A stretch of DNA of 63,365 bases. Origin: an uncultured Pseudokineococcus sp. (GTDB lineage Bacteria > Actinomycetota > Actinomycetes > Actinomycetales > Quadrisphaeraceae). The DNA lies in contig NZ_CANMPM010000017.1 of the NCBI RefSeq assembly GCF_947499845.1, forward strand, positions 1 to 63,365, written 5' to 3'. The notes below the pieces were generated by a model. That model was not told where the DNA came from, searched no databases, and saw nothing but the letters and a program-made list of their open reading frames with translations. Every line of letters starts with the position of its first letter. The stretch's first letter is position 1. Both the position numbers and the translations under genes were made by a program. This document shows positions 17,891-26,981 of the stretch, one piece after another.

Positions 17891-19938
17891 CGCAGGAAGG
17901 CCGCGGCGACGCCCGAGTCGACGGGCACGTGCAGGCCGGTGGTCCGCGACAGCTCGCCGCCGGTGAGGACGAAGACGGCGTCCGCCACGTGCTCGGGCAG
18001 CACCTCGCGCTTGAGGAGCGTGCGCTGCGCGTAGAAGGCGCCGAGGTCCTCCTCGGGGATGCCGTAGGTCTTCGCGCGCTGCGCGCCCCAGCCGCCGGCG
18101 AAGATGCCCGAGCCGCGCACGACGCCGTCGGGGTTCACGCCGTTGACCTTGACCCCGTGCTCGCCGAGCTCGGCGGCGAGCAGGCGCACCTGGTGGGCCT
18201 GGTCGGCCTTCACGGCGGAGTAGGCGATGTTGTTGGGCCCGGCGAAGACGCTGTTCTTGCTGGAGATGTAGACGACGTCGCCGCCCATGCCCTGGGGGAC
18301 GAGCACCCGCGCCGCCGCCTGCGACACGAGGAAGCTGCCCTTGGCCATGACGTCGTGCTGGAGGTCCCAGTCCCTCTCGGTCGTCTCCAGCAGGGGCTTG
18401 GAGATCGACAGGCCGGCGTTGTTGACGACGAGGTCGAGCCCGCCGAAGGCGAGCACGGCGTCGCGCACGGCGGCGGCCACGGCCTCCGGGTCGGACACGT
18501 CGACGGCGACGCCGACGGCGACGTCGGCGCCCTTCGCCCCGGCGATGCCCGCGGCGGCCTCCTGCGCCTTCGCGAGGTCGAGGTCGGCGACGACGACGCA
18601 GGCGCCCTCGGCCGCGAGGCGCGTGGCGACGGCCTTGCCGATGCCGGAGGCGGCGCCGGTGACGAGCGCGACGCGGGTCGCGAGCGGCTTCGGCCGGGGG
18701 CGACGGGCGAGCTTCGCCTCCTCCAGCGCCCAGTACTCGATGCGGAACTTCTCCGCCTCGTCGATGGGCGCGTAGGTGCTCACGGCCTCGGCGCCGCGCA
18801 TGACGCCGATGGCGTTGCGGTAGAACTCGCCGGCCACCCGCGCGGTCTGCGCGTCCGCGCCGTAGGTGAACATCCCGACGCCGGGGACGAGGACGACGGC
18901 GGGGTCGGCGCCGCGCATCGCCGGGCTGGCCGCGTCGGCGTGGCGCTCGTAGTAGGCCGTGTAGTCGGCGCGGTAGGCCTCGTGCAGCGCGGGCAGGCGC
19001 TCGAGGACCTCCGCGAGCGGCGCGGTGGCCGGCAGGTCGACGACCAGGGGGCGGACCTTCGTCCGCAGGAAGTGGTCCGGGCAGGAGGTGCCGAGCGCGG
19101 CGAGCCGCGGGTGCTCCGAGCGGGCGAGGAAGTCGAGGACGGCGGGGGAGTCGTCGTAGTGGCCGACCTGCGGGGCGTCGGTGGACGCGAGCCCGCGCAG
19201 CACCGGCGCCAGGGCCGCGGCGCGCTCGCGGCGCTCGGCCTCGGGGAGGGCGCCGTGGCCGTCGAGCTCGTCGCCGAAGGGGTGGACGCCCGATGCCGCC
19301 TCGCGCTCGGCGAGGAAGCGCTCGGCCGTGCGGACGATCTCGAGCGACCGCTCCTGGCACCCCTCGCTCGTCCGGCCCCAGGCCGTGATGCCGTGCCCGC
19401 CCAGCACGCAGCCGATCGCGCGGGGGTTCGCCCGCGCCACCTCGGCGATGTCGAGCCCGAGCTGGAAGCCGGGGCGGCGCCACGGCACCCACGCCACGCG
19501 GTCGCCGAAGACCTCGCGGACGAGCGCCTCCCCGTCGGCGGCGGTGGCCAGGGCGATGCCGGAGTCGGGGTGCAGGTGGTCGACGTGGGCGGCCTCGACG
19601 AGGCCGTGCATGGCCGTGTCGATGGAGGGCGCCGCACCGCCGCGCCCGTGCAGGCAGTAGTCGAGGGCGGCGACCATCTCGTCCTCGCGGTCGACGCCCG
19701 GGTAGACGTCGACCAGGGCCCGGAGCCGGTCCAGGCGCAGGACGGCGAGGCCCTCGGGCCTCAGGGTGCCGAGGTCGCCGCCGGAGCCCTTGACCCACAG
19801 GAGCTCGACCTCGCCGCCGGTGGCGGGGTCGACGTCGACGCCCTTCGCGGAGGTGTTGCCGCCGGCGTAGTTGGTGGTGGTCGGGTCGGCCCCGAGGGCG
19901 TTGGAGCGGGCGACGAGGTCGTCGACGGGGGTGCTCAC
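17887..19938 (-). CDS. rhaEW: Bifunctional rhamnulose-1-phosphate aldolase / L-lactaldehyde dehydrogenase
   Basis: A two-domain fusion. The N-terminal class II aldolase part (about residues 1-410) has NYAGGNTSAKG, LWVKGSGGDLGTL, the histidines of AAHVDHLHPDSGIAL and VLGGHGITAWG. The C-terminal short-chain dehydrogenase has VTGAASGIGKAVA, VNNAGLSISKPL and YSAVKADQ. RhaEW enzymes of this architecture split rhamnulose 1-phosphate to DHAP and L-lactaldehyde and oxidise the latter to L-lactate. The GTG at 19938 has CAGGAG upstream and starts close to the conserved VARSNALGADP; an ATG at 20010 overlapping the rhaI stop would add 24 residues. It overlaps rhaB. Confidence 0.93.
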   Translation of the reverse strand: MSTPVDDLVARSNALGADPTTTNYAGGNTSAKGVDVDPATGGEVELLWVKGSGGDLGTLRPEGLAVLRLDRLRALVDVYPGVDREDEMVAALDYCLHGRGGAAPSIDTAMHGLVEAAHVDHLHPDSGIALATAADGEALVREVFGDRVAWVPWRRPGFQLGLDIAEVARANPRAIGCVLGGHGITAWGRTSEGCQERSLEIVRTAERFLAEREAASGVHPFGDELDGHGALPEAERRERAAALAPVLRGLASTDAPQVGHYDDSPAVLDFLARSEHPRLAALGTSCPDHFLRTKVRPLVVDLPATAPLAEVLERLPALHEAYRADYTAYYERHADAASPAMRGADPAVVLVPGVGMFTYGADAQTARVAGEFYRNAIGVMRGAEAVSTYAPIDEAEKFRIEYWALEEAKLARRPRPKPLATRVALVTGAASGIGKAVATRLAAEGACVVVADLDLAKAQEAAAGIAGAKGADVAVGVAVDVSDPEAVAAAVRDAVLAFGGLDLVVNNAGLSISKPLLETTERDWDLQHDVMAKGSFLVSQAAARVLVPQGMGGDVVYISSKNSVFAGPNNIAYSAVKADQAHQVRLLAAELGEHGVKVNGVNPDGVVRGSGIFAGGWGAQRAKTYGIPEEDLGAFYAQRTLLKREVLPEHVADAVFVLTGGELSRTTGLHVPVDSGVAAAFLR

Positions 19939-20009
19939 GCGGGTCTCCTGGTCGGCGTCGGGGGAGGGGGTGGTCGGACCGTCGCTGCTGCCGCCGGGCA
20001 CGCCGGGCA

Positions 20010-21188
20010 TCAGGCGCCCCACCCGGCCTGCGTGCCGCCGACGCGCTCGGAACGGACCCGGTCGAGGTAGCCCGACGCCATGAACGCGCGGTAGGGGTCG
20101 GCCGGCAGGCCGCGGCTCTCGCGGACCTCGGCGAGCAGGGGGCGCACGTCGGTGCTGTAGGCGTCCATGAGCAGGCCGTTGGCCGCGAGCACGTCACCGG
20201 ACCGCTGCGCCTCCCCGAGCGCGTCGCGGTCGACGAGCAGCGCCTTCGCCGTCGCCTCCTGGACGTTCATCACCGAGCGGATCTGGCCCGGGACCTTCTC
20301 CTCGATGTTGTGGCACTGGTCGAGCATGAAGTTGACGCCCGAGTCCGGTCGCAGGGCGTCGCCCCGCACGATCTCGTTCATGATCCGGAACAGCTGGAAG
20401 GGGTCGGCCGCGCCGGCCATGAGGTCGTCGTCGCCGTAGAAGCGCGAGTTGAAGTCGAAGGCGCCGAGCCGGCCCGCGCGCAGCAGCTGCGCCACGATGA
20501 ACTCGATGTTGGTGCCGGGCGCGTGGTGGCCGGTGTCGAGCACGACCATCGCCTGCTCGCCCAGCGCCAGGCAGTGGAGGAGCGACGTGCCCCAGTCCGG
20601 GATGTCCATCGTGTAGAAGTACGGCTCGAAGAACTTGTACTCGAGGACGATCCGCATGTCCGCGTCGAGCCCGGCGTAGATCTCGGCCAGTGACTCGGCG
20701 AGGCGGTCCTGCCGGTCGCGGATGTCGTCCTGACCCGGGTAGTTCGTGCCGTCGGGCAGCCAGATCTTGAGGTCCTTCGAGCCCGTCGCACGCATGACGT
20801 CGAGGCACTGCAGGTGGTGCTCCACCGCCTTGCGCCGGACGGCCGGGTCGGCGTGGGTCAGCGACCCGAGCTTGTAGTCGTCGTCCTGGAAGACGTTGGA
20901 GTTGATCGTCCCCAGCGTCACGCCCTCGTCGGCGGCGTGCGCGGAGAGCTTGCCGAAGTCGTCGACGAGGTCCCACGGGATGTGCAGGGAGACGCGCGGG
21001 GCCGCGCCGGTGTGCCGGTGCACCTGGGCGGCGTCGCTGATCTTCTCGAAGGGGTCGCGGGGGACGCCGGCGGTCGGGAAGACCTTGAAGCGGGTGCCCG
21101 CGTTGCCGAAGGCCCAGCTCGGCAGCTCGATCGTCTGCTGCGCCAGCGCGTCCACGGCGACCTGCCGCCGCGTCTCGGGGGTGGTCAT
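20010..21188 (-). CDS. rhaI: L-rhamnose isomerase (RhaI type)
   Basis: TIM-barrel isomerase of 392 aa converting L-rhamnose to L-rhamnulose. It belongs to the RhaI class found in actinobacteria and Pseudomonas, which differs from enterobacterial RhaA. Metal- and substrate-site strands are visible: TINSNVFQDDDYKLGS, IVLEYKFFEPYFY, MVVLDTGHHAPGTNIE and FDFNSRFYGDDDLMAG. The ATG overlaps the rhaM stop (ATGA), giving tight coupling between mutarotase and isomerase. Confidence 0.94.
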   Translation of the reverse strand: MTTPETRRQVAVDALAQQTIELPSWAFGNAGTRFKVFPTAGVPRDPFEKISDAAQVHRHTGAAPRVSLHIPWDLVDDFGKLSAHAADEGVTLGTINSNVFQDDDYKLGSLTHADPAVRRKAVEHHLQCLDVMRATGSKDLKIWLPDGTNYPGQDDIRDRQDRLAESLAEIYAGLDADMRIVLEYKFFEPYFYTMDIPDWGTSLLHCLALGEQAMVVLDTGHHAPGTNIEFIVAQLLRAGRLGAFDFNSRFYGDDDLMAGAADPFQLFRIMNEIVRGDALRPDSGVNFMLDQCHNIEEKVPGQIRSVMNVQEATAKALLVDRDALGEAQRSGDVLAANGLLMDAYSTDVRPLLAEVRESRGLPADPYRAFMASGYLDRVRSERVGGTQAGWGA

Positions 21189-21589
21189 CGGGGGCCTCCG
21201 GTCGGGGCGGTGTCGGTGGTCGGGCGGGAGCCGGGCGCGGGTCCCGGAGGGTGGCCCGCGGTGCGCTGGGCGTCGAGGTCGAAGACGAGCGCCAGGCGGG
21301 CCGCGCCGGTGTCGGGGCGGCCCCCCGGCAGGTCGGCGAAGAAGGGCGCCATGTCGGCCTGCCAGCGGGCGTTGACCTCGGTGGCGTCCATGGCCGCCTG
21401 GGCGGCGTCGAGGTCGTCGGCCTCGACGGTGCCGACCAGGAGCCCGTCCTCGCGCAGGAAGAGCCGGTAGTCGCGCCACCCCGACGCCGCGAGGGCCTCG
21501 AGCATCTCCGGCCAGACCGCGGAGTGCCGGCGGGTGTACTCCTCGAGGCGGTCGGGGCGCACCTGGAGGGTGAAGCAGTAGTGGGGCAC
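21185..21589 (-). CDS. rhaM: L-rhamnose mutarotase
   Basis: Small dimeric alpha-beta-barrel protein interconverting the anomers of L-rhamnose. The conserved start HYCFTLQVRPDRLEEYTRRH, the WRDYRLFL stretch and NARWQADMAPFF identify the family. I start it at GTG 21589, 8 bases after GAGGAG, giving 134 aa; an ATG at 21619 would add ten residues but lies inside the operator and promoter. About 25 residues at the C-terminus are beyond the usual ~104-aa length. First gene of the leftward rha operon. Confidence 0.92.
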   Translation of the reverse strand: MPHYCFTLQVRPDRLEEYTRRHSAVWPEMLEALAASGWRDYRLFLREDGLLVGTVEADDLDAAQAAMDATEVNARWQADMAPFFADLPGGRPDTGAARLALVFDLDAQRTAGHPPGPAPGSRPTTDTAPTGGPR

Positions 21590-21606
21590 CGTCGCTCCTC
21601 GGCTCG

Positions 21607-21625
21607 TGAAACGTTCCATACCCTA
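21607..21625 (-). promoter_or_regulatory. rhaM promoter -10 with LacI-type operator
   Basis: On the minus strand TAGGGT (21620-21625) is followed immediately by TGGAACGTTTCA (21607-21618, read on the plus strand as TGAAACGTTCCA), a near-perfect CG-centred palindrome of the LacI family. It would cover the transcription start. A nearly identical 12-mer lies at the rhaS promoter. Confidence 0.72.
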
Positions 21626-22008
21626 GGGGCCGGTGGGCGCGGCGGTCAACGCCCGCGACCACCGCTCGCGGCCGAGCGGCCCGGCCCCGCGAGGGACCGG
21701 GCCGCTCGACGCGAGCCGCGGTCAGCCGCCGGGGACGACGGCCGTCGCCGTGGCGGTGAGCCCCCGAGACCCGGCCGGTGGCCACGGCCTCCTGCTCACC
21801 CGCACCGGTCCGGGGGCGGCCGCCCGGGCGCTCGACCGCTTCGCGGCGGTGCTGCAGCGACCCGGGGCCGGGGGCGGGTGCGAGCGAGGACGCCGCCAGC
21901 GTCCTCGGCTGCCGGGCCCGCGTCGCGGCCGGGCTCCTCGACGGTGCGCCGCGCGGCTGAGGTCCCCGCCGCGGCGCCCGGCGCCGCACCCCCGCGCCCG
22001 GCCGCCGG
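21626..22008. other. Gene-free stretch between rhaM and the LacI regulator
   Basis: No gene with recognisable coding content was found here. The only structure seen is a hairpin with 12-base arms 21673-21684 and 21697-21708 (CGAGCGGCCCGG and its complement), close to the rhaM promoter. It could insulate divergent transcription, but its role is unknown. Confidence 0.5.
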
Positions 22009-22014
22009 TAGCGT
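22009..22014 (+). promoter_or_regulatory. Possible -10 of the LacI-family regulator
   Basis: TAGCGT, 84 bases upstream of the regulator ATG, would give a leader of roughly 75 bases. No convincing -35 was seen. Confidence 0.35.
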
Positions 22015-22097
22015 CGGCGGCCGGGCCCGCGGCCCGGGGCGGGCCGGCGCGCCCCCGAAGGGGTGCGGGCCGGCGGAGCGGGGGCCGGGAGGGGCGG

Positions 22098-23132
22098 ATG
22101 GCGAGCGTCAAGGACGTCGCGCGGGCGGCGGGGGTGTCCGTCGGGACGGTGAGCAACGTGCTCAACCGGCCGGACGGCGTCAGCCCGCTCCTGCGCGAGC
22201 GCGTCGAGAAGGCCATCGCCGAGCTCGGCTTCGTGCGCAACGAGTCCGCGCGCCAGCTGCGCGCGGGCTCGAGCCGCACCATCGCCGTCGTCGTGCTCGA
22301 CGTGGCCAACCCCTTCTTCGCGGACGTCGTCGCGGGGGCGGACGCCGCGGCCGAGGAGCACGACGACCTCGTCATCGTCTGCAGCAGCGCCGGGTCCGCC
22401 GAGCGCGAGGCTCGGCACCTGCGCCGGCTCGAGCAGCAGCGCGTCCTCGGCGTCCTGCTCAGCCCGGTGCTCGACGGGACGAGCGCGGCGCAGGCCGAGG
22501 TCCGCCGCCGGGGAACCCCGGTCGTCCTGCTCGACCGCGGGACGCCGGACCCGGACCAGTCCTCCGTGGCGGTCGACGACGTCCGCGGGGGCGCGCTCGC
22601 CGGCGAGCACCTGCTGGACCTCGGCCACCGCCGGCTCGGCTTCGTCGGGGGGCCGCTCGGGCTGCGGCAGGTGGGGGAGCGGCTGCAGGGCCTGCGCTCG
22701 GTCTCCGGCGGCGCCGAGGTGCTCGTCGTCGAGAGCGCCGGGATGTCCGTCCGCGCCGGGTCGCAGGCAGCCGCCCAGGTGCTCGGCCTGCCGCCCGGCG
22801 AGCGCCCCACGGCCCTCTTCTGCGCCAACGACCTCCTGGCCATCGGGGTCCTCAACGAGTGCTTGCGCCGAGGCGTCCGGGTGCCCGACGACGTCGCGCT
22901 CGTCGGGTACGACGACATCAGCTTCGCGGCGACGACGACCGTCCCCCTCACCTCCGTGCGGCAGCCGCGCGAGCTCCTCGGCCGCACGGCCGTGCGGCTC
23001 CTGCTGGAGCAGGTGGCGGCGGGACGCCCGGGCGGGCGCCCGGCGGGCCCCGGCGAGGGGGTCCTCTACAGCCCCGAGCTCGTCGTCCGGTCCTCGACCA
23101 CGTCCCGACGGTCCTCCGGGGTGGTGGGCTGA
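22098..23132 (+). CDS. LacI-family transcriptional regulator of rhamnose use
   Basis: A 344-aa repressor. The N-terminal helix-turn-helix (residues 4-23) reads VKDVARAAGVSVGTVSNVLN, the hinge region follows with ARQLRAGSSRTIAVVV, and the rest is a periplasmic-binding-protein-like effector domain (NPFFADVVAGAD, VLLDRGTPD, FCANDLLAIGVL, LVGYDDISFA). It sits between the leftward rha operon and the rightward transporter operon, both of which have a TGAAACGNTCCA operator at the promoter, so it is the obvious regulator of both. ATG 22098 follows GGGAGGGG. The effector (rhamnose or a pathway intermediate) is inferred. Confidence 0.9.
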   Translation: MASVKDVARAAGVSVGTVSNVLNRPDGVSPLLRERVEKAIAELGFVRNESARQLRAGSSRTIAVVVLDVANPFFADVVAGADAAAEEHDDLVIVCSSAGSAEREARHLRRLEQQRVLGVLLSPVLDGTSAAQAEVRRRGTPVVLLDRGTPDPDQSSVAVDDVRGGALAGEHLLDLGHRRLGFVGGPLGLRQVGERLQGLRSVSGGAEVLVVESAGMSVRAGSQAAAQVLGLPPGERPTALFCANDLLAIGVLNECLRRGVRVPDDVALVGYDDISFAATTTVPLTSVRQPRELLGRTAVRLLLEQVAAGRPGGRPAGPGEGVLYSPELVVRSSTTSRRSSGVVG

Positions 23133-23200
23133 CGCACGGGCCCCCGGCCGGCGCTCCTGCTGCGCCGCTGTGACGGTGCGGTCACGGAAGGTCCGGCCCC

Positions 23201-23254
23201 TTGACCCGCGCGTCCAGGGGCGTCTAGCGTCCGGACACCCGATGAAACGATCCA
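23201..23254 (+). promoter_or_regulatory. rhaS promoter with LacI-type operator
   Basis: A -35-like TTGACC (23201-23206), an 18-bp spacer and TAGCGT (23225-23230) form the best sigma-70-type promoter in the window. The operator TGAAACGATCCA (23243-23254) sits just after the expected start of transcription and differs from the rhaM operator at one position. Confidence 0.75.
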
Positions 23255-23304
23255 TCTCGATCGTCGACCGCTCGGGTCCCCGCCGACGAAGGAGTGGCGC
23301 AGCC

Positions 23305-24351
23305 ATGAAGCGACACGTCAGCACCGCCGCGGTCCTCGCGGCCCTCGCCCTGGGCGTCTCCGCCTGCGGCACCGGTTCCGGCGGCTCGGCCCCGGCCGGC
23401 GACGGCGGGGCCTCGGGGAGCAGCGGCGGCGGGGGCGGCGACGTCCCCTCGGTCGCCTTCGTGCCCAAGCTGCAGGGCGTGCCCTACTTCGAGGCGATGA
23501 ACACGGGTGGCCAGGCCGCCTGCGAGGAGATCGGCTGCGAGTGGCTCTACCAGGGCCCCGTGGAGGCCGACGCGGCGGCGCAGTCCGACGTCGTGCGCTC
23601 CTTCGTGCAGCAGGGCGTCGACGCGCTCGTCGTGGCGCCGAACGACCCCGACTCGATCTCGCCGCTGCTCCAGCAGGCCGCCGACGCGGGCATCGCCGTC
23701 GCGACGTCGGACACCGACGCCCCGGACAGCGTCCGGCAGGTCTTCGTCGAGCAGGCCTCGACCCAGGGCATCGGCGAGGGCCTCACCGACGCCCTCATGG
23801 AGGCCATGGGCGGCTCCGGCAAGTACGCGATCGTCTCCTGCGGCGAGACCGCGCAGAACCTCAACTCCTGGATCGAGGTCCAGCGCAGCTACACCGCGGA
23901 GGCCTACCCCGACGCGGAGATCGTCGACGTCGTCTACGCCGGCGAGGACCAGGCCCGGGCCACCCAGCTCGCCACCGACCTCATGAACGCCAACCCCGAC
24001 CTCACGGGGCTCGTCGGGGAGTGCACGTCCTCCGCCCCGGGCGTGGCGCAGGCCGTGCGCGACGCCGGCCGCACGGGCGAGGTCTTCACGGTCGGCCTCG
24101 GCACGCCCCAGGCGATGCTGCCCTACCTCGAGGACGGGTCCTCCTCGGCGGCGATCCTCTGGGACGTCGAGGCGCTCGGGTACCTCACCGCCTACGCCGG
24201 CACGCAGCTGGCCGCGGGCGAGGGCTTCGACGACCTCTCGGCCGTGACGGACACCTACCCCGACGTGACCTACGACGACGCCACGAAGACGCTGCTCCTC
24301 GGCCCGCCGCTGCGCATCACGGCCGACAACGCCGGCGACTACGACTACTGA
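23305..24351 (+). CDS. rhaS: Rhamnose ABC transporter substrate-binding lipoprotein
   Basis: Sugar-binding lipoprotein of 348 aa. A basic start and hydrophobic stretch end in the lipobox VSAC (cysteine near residue 22), followed by a Gly/Ser linker. The mature domain is a type I periplasmic-binding fold (VAFVPKLQGVPYFEAMNTGG, VVAPNDPDSISPLLQQAADAG). GAAGGAG precedes ATG 23305. The specificity is inferred from position: first gene of an ABC operon divergently grouped with rhaM-rhaI-rhaEW-rhaB and sharing their operator. Confidence 0.9.
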   Translation: MKRHVSTAAVLAALALGVSACGTGSGGSAPAGDGGASGSSGGGGGDVPSVAFVPKLQGVPYFEAMNTGGQAACEEIGCEWLYQGPVEADAAAQSDVVRSFVQQGVDALVVAPNDPDSISPLLQQAADAGIAVATSDTDAPDSVRQVFVEQASTQGIGEGLTDALMEAMGGSGKYAIVSCGETAQNLNSWIEVQRSYTAEAYPDAEIVDVVYAGEDQARATQLATDLMNANPDLTGLVGECTSSAPGVAQAVRDAGRTGEVFTVGLGTPQAMLPYLEDGSSSAAILWDVEALGYLTAYAGTQLAAGEGFDDLSAVTDTYPDVTYDDATKTLLLGPPLRITADNAGDYDY

Positions 24352-24426
24352 CGCCGGCGTCCGCACCACCGACAGCACCACCGACGGCCCCGGGGCGACC
24401 GGGGCGACGACGCGCGAGGGAGCGAC

Positions 24427-25959
24427 GTGGCGGACGCGCACGTCCCGCAGGGGCAGGAGCCGTACCGGCTCGAGATGACCGGCATCTCCAAGAGCTTCGG
24501 GGCCGTGCGCGCCGTCCGCTCCGGGGAGCTGCGGGTGCGGGCGGGCACCGTCCACGCCCTCGTGGGCGAGAACGGCGCCGGCAAGTCGACGATGATCAAG
24601 ATCCTCGCCGGCGCGGAGCAGCCCGACACCGGGGAGGTCCGCGTGGACGGCCGGCGCGCGGCCGTCGGCAGCACGGCCGGCGCCATCGACCTCGGCGTCG
24701 CCACGGTGTACCAGGAGCCGCAGCTCTTCCCGGACCTCACGGTGGCGGAGAACGTCTTCCTCGGCCGTGAGGTCCGGCGGCGCGGGCGGGTCGACTGGGC
24801 CGCGCAGAACGCCCGCGTCGTCGAGCTGCTCGAGCTCATCGGCCTGCCGACGTCGTACGCCACCTCGCCGGTCCGCGAGCTGTCCATCGCGGAGCGGCAG
24901 CAGGTCTCGATCGCCAAGGCGCTCGGCGGGGAGGCGCGCATCCTCGTCCTCGACGAGCCGTCGGCCATCCTCACCGACGCCGAGATCGAGGTGCTCTTCA
25001 CCGTGGTGCGCCGGCTCGTCGCGACCGGCGTCTCCGTCGTCTACATCAGCCACCGGCTCGACGAGCTCTTCACCATCGCCTCCGAGGTGACGGTGATGCG
25101 CGACGGCGAGACCGTGGGCAGCTACGCCATCGAGGACCTCACCGTCCGGCGGCTCGTCGAGCTCATGGTCGGTGGCGTCCCCGTCGAGGCGACGGGGCGC
25201 TCGGACGTGCCGGACGCCCCGCCGCTGCTGCGGCTCGAGGGGCTGTCGGCGGGCGAGCGGCTGACCGACCTCGACCTGGCCGTGCGCCCGGGGGAGGTCC
25301 TCACCCTCTACGGCCTCGTGGGGTGCGGTGCGGCGGAGGTGGCGGAGGTCGTCTACGGCGTCCGCCGCCCCACCGCCGGTCGCGTCCTCGTCGACGGCGA
25401 GCCGGTGCAGCCGCGCTCGCCCCGCCACGCGCGCGCCCTCGGCATCGGCCTCGTGCCGCCCGACCGCAAGCTCCAGGGCTCGTTCTCCTTCCAGTCCATC
25501 GCCTTCAACATCGCCGCGGGCAACCTGCCGCTGCTGTCCCGCGCGGGGGTCTGGGTGGACCGGGCGCGCGAGCGCCGGGTCGCCCGGGAGGCCATCGACC
25601 GGCTCTCCGTCAAGACGCCGGACGAGCGGACGGCCATCTCGGCGATGTCGGGCGGCAACGCCCAGAAGGTCGTCCTCGCCCGTCAGCTCGTCGAGCGGCC
25701 CCGCGTCCTCGTGCTCGCCGAGCCGACGCAGGGCGTCGACGTGGGGGCCAAGGAGGAGATCCACCGCATCGTCCGCGGCATCGCCGAGGAGGGATCCGCC
25801 GTGCTCGTCGTCACGACCGACCTCGGCGAGGCGATCCGCCTGTCGGACCGCCTCGTCGTCCTGCGGGCCGGACGCGCCGTGGCCGACTTCGGCCCCGGGG
25901 CGTCGCAGGCCGACGTCCTCGCCGCCGCGGCCGGCGAGACCGCGGGGGCGGCGGCGTGA
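24427..25959 (+). CDS. rhaT: Rhamnose ABC transporter ATP-binding protein (two ABC domains)
   Basis: Duplicated sugar-transport ATPase of 510 aa. The first domain has Walker A GENGAGKST, signature LSIAERQQVSIAKAL and Walker B LVLDEPSAIL. The second has a degenerate P-loop (GLVGCGAAEVAEVV), as usual for this family, and an intact MSGGNAQKVVLARQL signature followed by VLAEPTQGVDVGAKEEI. GTG 24427 has GGGAGC upstream. The stop overlaps the next start as GTGA. Confidence 0.92.
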   Translation: MADAHVPQGQEPYRLEMTGISKSFGAVRAVRSGELRVRAGTVHALVGENGAGKSTMIKILAGAEQPDTGEVRVDGRRAAVGSTAGAIDLGVATVYQEPQLFPDLTVAENVFLGREVRRRGRVDWAAQNARVVELLELIGLPTSYATSPVRELSIAERQQVSIAKALGGEARILVLDEPSAILTDAEIEVLFTVVRRLVATGVSVVYISHRLDELFTIASEVTVMRDGETVGSYAIEDLTVRRLVELMVGGVPVEATGRSDVPDAPPLLRLEGLSAGERLTDLDLAVRPGEVLTLYGLVGCGAAEVAEVVYGVRRPTAGRVLVDGEPVQPRSPRHARALGIGLVPPDRKLQGSFSFQSIAFNIAAGNLPLLSRAGVWVDRARERRVAREAIDRLSVKTPDERTAISAMSGGNAQKVVLARQLVERPRVLVLAEPTQGVDVGAKEEIHRIVRGIAEEGSAVLVVTTDLGEAIRLSDRLVVLRAGRAVADFGPGASQADVLAAAAGETAGAAA

Positions 25960-26981
25960 GCGCCGCCGCGCCCGCGCCGCCCCGCGGGTCCGCGCCCCGC
26001 CGCGCCGCCGGCGGGGGGCGGGTGCTGCCCTTCCCCGTGACCGGGCAGGAGCTCGTGCTCGTCGGCGTCGTCGCCGTCCTCTGGGTGGTGCTCGGCCTCG
26101 CGACGCCGGCCTTCCTGTCGAGCGGCTCGATCGTGCCGCTGCTCGTGGCCACGGCGCCCATCGCCCTCATCGGGATCGGCGTCACCGTCGTCATCATCTC
26201 GGGCGGCATCGACGTGTCCGTGGGCTCGATCGTCCTCGTCTGCGCGGCGGTCGCCGCCACGGCCATGACGGCGTCCGGCCTGCCCCTCGTGCCGGTGCTC
26301 CTGCTGTCCGTCGCCGTCGGCGGCCTCCTCGGGCTCGTCAACGGCGTGCTCGTGGCCTACGGCCGCGTCCACGCGATCATCATCACGTTCGGGACGCTCA
26401 ACATCTTCCGCTTCGTGGGCCTGCAGGTCTTCGGCGGCAGCACCATCGACGGCATCCCGCCCGTGCTGGCCGTCTTCGGCCGCGGCGAGGCCGGGCGGAC
26501 CCTCGGGGTGCCGCACAGCTTCCTCCTCGTCGCCGTGGTGGCCGCGCTCGCGTGGGTCGCGCTGCGGCACACCGCCGGTGGCCGGCACTACTACGCCATC
26601 GGGGGCGACGCGCAGGCCGCGAGGCTCGCGGGCATCGCGGTGCGCCCGCGGGTGCTCCTCGCCTACGTGCTCACCGGGCTGCTCACCGGACTGGCGGCCT
26701 GCTTCGTCATCGCCCAGGGCACCTCGACCCTCGCCCCCAACGTCGGCCTCGGGCTCGAGCTGTCCGCCATCGCGGCCGTCGTCATCGGCGGCACGTCGAT
26801 CACGGGCGGTCGCGGCTCCGTCCTCGGCACGGTCCTCGGCGCCCTGCTCGTCCAGACCGTCGCCTCGGGCATCATCCAGCTCGGCTGGCCCTCGCAGCTG
26901 TCGAGCCTGTTCATCGGCGTCTTCATCATCGTGGCGGTCGGGGTCGACCTGCTGCGCCAGCGCCGCAGGAGGTCCGCGTGA
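25956..26981 (+). CDS. rhaP: Rhamnose ABC transporter permease 1
   Basis: Sugar permease of the RbsC/AraH class, 341 aa with about eight to ten hydrophobic segments. The first transmembrane span begins near residue 32 (ELVLVGVVAVLWVVLGLATP). The conserved cytoplasmic motif GGIDVSVGSIV and the C-terminal VIGGTSITGGRGSVLGTVLG are present. GTG 25956 overlaps the ATPase stop, and the gene overlaps permease 2 by four bases. Confidence 0.91.
   Translation: MSAAAPAPPRGSAPRRAAGGGRVLPFPVTGQELVLVGVVAVLWVVLGLATPAFLSSGSIVPLLVATAPIALIGIGVTVVIISGGIDVSVGSIVLVCAAVAATAMTASGLPLVPVLLLSVAVGGLLGLVNGVLVAYGRVHAIIITFGTLNIFRFVGLQVFGGSTIDGIPPVLAVFGRGEAGRTLGVPHSFLLVAVVAALAWVALRHTAGGRHYYAIGGDAQAARLAGIAVRPRVLLAYVLTGLLTGLAACFVIAQGTSTLAPNVGLGLELSAIAAVVIGGTSITGGRGSVLGTVLGALLVQTVASGIIQLGWPSQLSSLFIGVFIIVAVGVDLLRQRRRRSA

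Noticed and set aside
16391-20197. Very long open frames (over 1000 codons) in alternative frames across the rhamnose genes and elsewhere, such as 11315-15247 and 47551-51633 on the minus strand
   Set aside because: High GC suppresses stop codons; these frames are Arg/Pro/Ala-rich shadows, and only the short segments matching real families are genes.
21185-21619. ATG 21619 as the rhaM start
   Set aside because: It lies directly after the -10 hexamer inside the operator; GTG 21589 has a good ribosome site and fits the family N-terminus.
23170-23190. CRP/GlxR site upstream of rhaS (GTGAC-N6-GTCAC)
   Set aside because: The spacing between GTGA and TCAC is eight bases instead of the six of the CRP consensus.
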